A stretch of 64,000 nucleotides of DNA from JABAAI01 sp965261955 (GTDB lineage Bacteria; Spirochaetota; Leptospiria; Leptospirales; Leptonemataceae), in assembly GCA_965261955.1 (NCBI GenBank), contig CBDHEM010000013.1, forward strand, positions 124,001 to 188,000, in the 5' to 3' direction. Positions 63,621 to 64,000 of this stretch are shown in pieces; the first letter of the stretch is position 1, and each line of letters opens with the position of its first letter. The position numbers and the translations under genes were made by a program. The notes under the pieces were generated by a model. It was not told the DNA's origin. It was given only the letters and a program-made list of their open reading frames with translations, and did no database searches.

Positions 63621-64000
63621 ATGGTAGTAAGTAAACCCAAAAAAAGTTATGATTTCTATAAAAACACAGAAATTTCGACTGCCGACCAAAAGAAACTGAT
63701 TCTCATGCTCTATGATGGGGCCATTCGCTTTTTACAAATTGCCGTAGATAACATGGAACCTCAAAAATACGATATCGTGAATACTAACATCATTAAAGCT
63801 CAAGATATTGTTACGGAATTGATGCTGTCTCTCAATATAGAAAAGGGAGATACAATTGCTTCCAATCTCTTTAACATATATGCCTATCTCAAAAAACATC
63901 TCCTTGAAGCCAATATAGCAAAAGATAGTAAAATGCTTGAGGAATCGTCCGGCATGCTCCGGCAACTCCGTGAAGCTTGGGAACAAGCAACCAATTCCCC
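63621..64000 (+). CDS. fliS: Flagellar export chaperone FliS, 3' end outside the window
   Basis: 126 codons are readable to the end of the window. The N-terminus has SYDFYKNTEISTADQKKLIL, and MLYDGAIRFLQIAVDNME is the family hallmark. FNIYAYLKKHLLEANIAKDS and MLRQLREAWEQA complete the helical bundle. FliS binds flagellin and prevents premature assembly. Length so far fits the usual 125-150 residues. Confidence 0.93.
   Translation, partial: MVVSKPKKSYDFYKNTEISTADQKKLILMLYDGAIRFLQIAVDNMEPQKYDIVNTNIIKAQDIVTELMLSLNIEKGDTIASNLFNIYAYLKKHLLEANIAKDSKMLEESSGMLRQLREAWEQATNS

Overview
The window reads as a chromosomal segment of a spirochaete, most likely of the order Leptospirales or a close relative. 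The evidence is the character of the conserved proteins: FlgK, RpsB, a short EF-Ts of 197 residues, AcpP, a lid-less 189-residue adenylate kinase and a long RpoD all look Leptospira-like by memory of those families, and spirochaete-style lipoproteins are present. No database search was run, so the order-level placement is an inference. The DNA is AT-rich, with frequent GTG and TTG starts.

Layout: 1-3.3 kb holds the end of a GLUG-repeat surface protein followed by about 2 kb of palindromic repeat arrays. 3.4-8.6 kb is an ABC export operon (ATPase, permease, GldG-like auxiliary protein, DUF4340-like protein). 8.7-10.8 kb carries a 14-bp tandem array and a sulfur-carrier pair (MoaD/ThiS-like protein, MoeZ-like E1-rhodanese). 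10.8-21 kb is mostly housekeeping: an outer-membrane barrel, acpP, rnc, aroB, a TPR-like membrane protein, an M23 peptidase, a thioredoxin-like membrane protein, rpsB-tsf-pyrH; then flgK to 23.4 kb. 23.4-30.3 kb is a mobile-element zone: a truncated IS5-type copy, a GLUG lipoprotein gene cut by a second IS5-type copy, and a head-to-tail dimer of a decayed IS3 element, all embedded in the same palindromic repeats. 30.4-33.2 kb encodes a DM13-like secreted protein and two tandem outer-membrane barrel paralogues. 33.3-43.7 kb is mixed: a decayed transposase, an OlsB-type N-acyltransferase, a DegT-fold protein without the catalytic lysine, a CapA-like protein, DUF1820, a class III nucleotide cyclase, adk and two MaoC-type dehydratases. 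44-45.4 kb is an MFS transporter that looks foreign. 45.9-50.8 kb is an envelope export operon (LolA-like protein, barrel, RND pump). 51-59.3 kb has hsp20, a 3-hydroxyacyl-CoA dehydrogenase, DAHP synthase, aroC, dnaG and rpoD. 59.4-63.4 kb is a complete GLUG lipoprotein gene between two repeat arrays, and the window ends inside fliS.

The most unusual feature is the association of GLUG lipoprotein genes with two families of hairpin repeats whose stems show compensatory base changes. The three GLUG loci share blocks in a mosaic pattern, and the intact one lies between matching direct repeats about 3.2 kb apart. This is what would be expected of a recombining surface-protein cassette family; that role is inferred. 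Other oddities: an RNase III with Asn in place of a metal-binding Asp, a MoaD/ThiS-like protein with a residue beyond its Gly-Gly end, and a ribosomal protein S2 with a long acidic tail.
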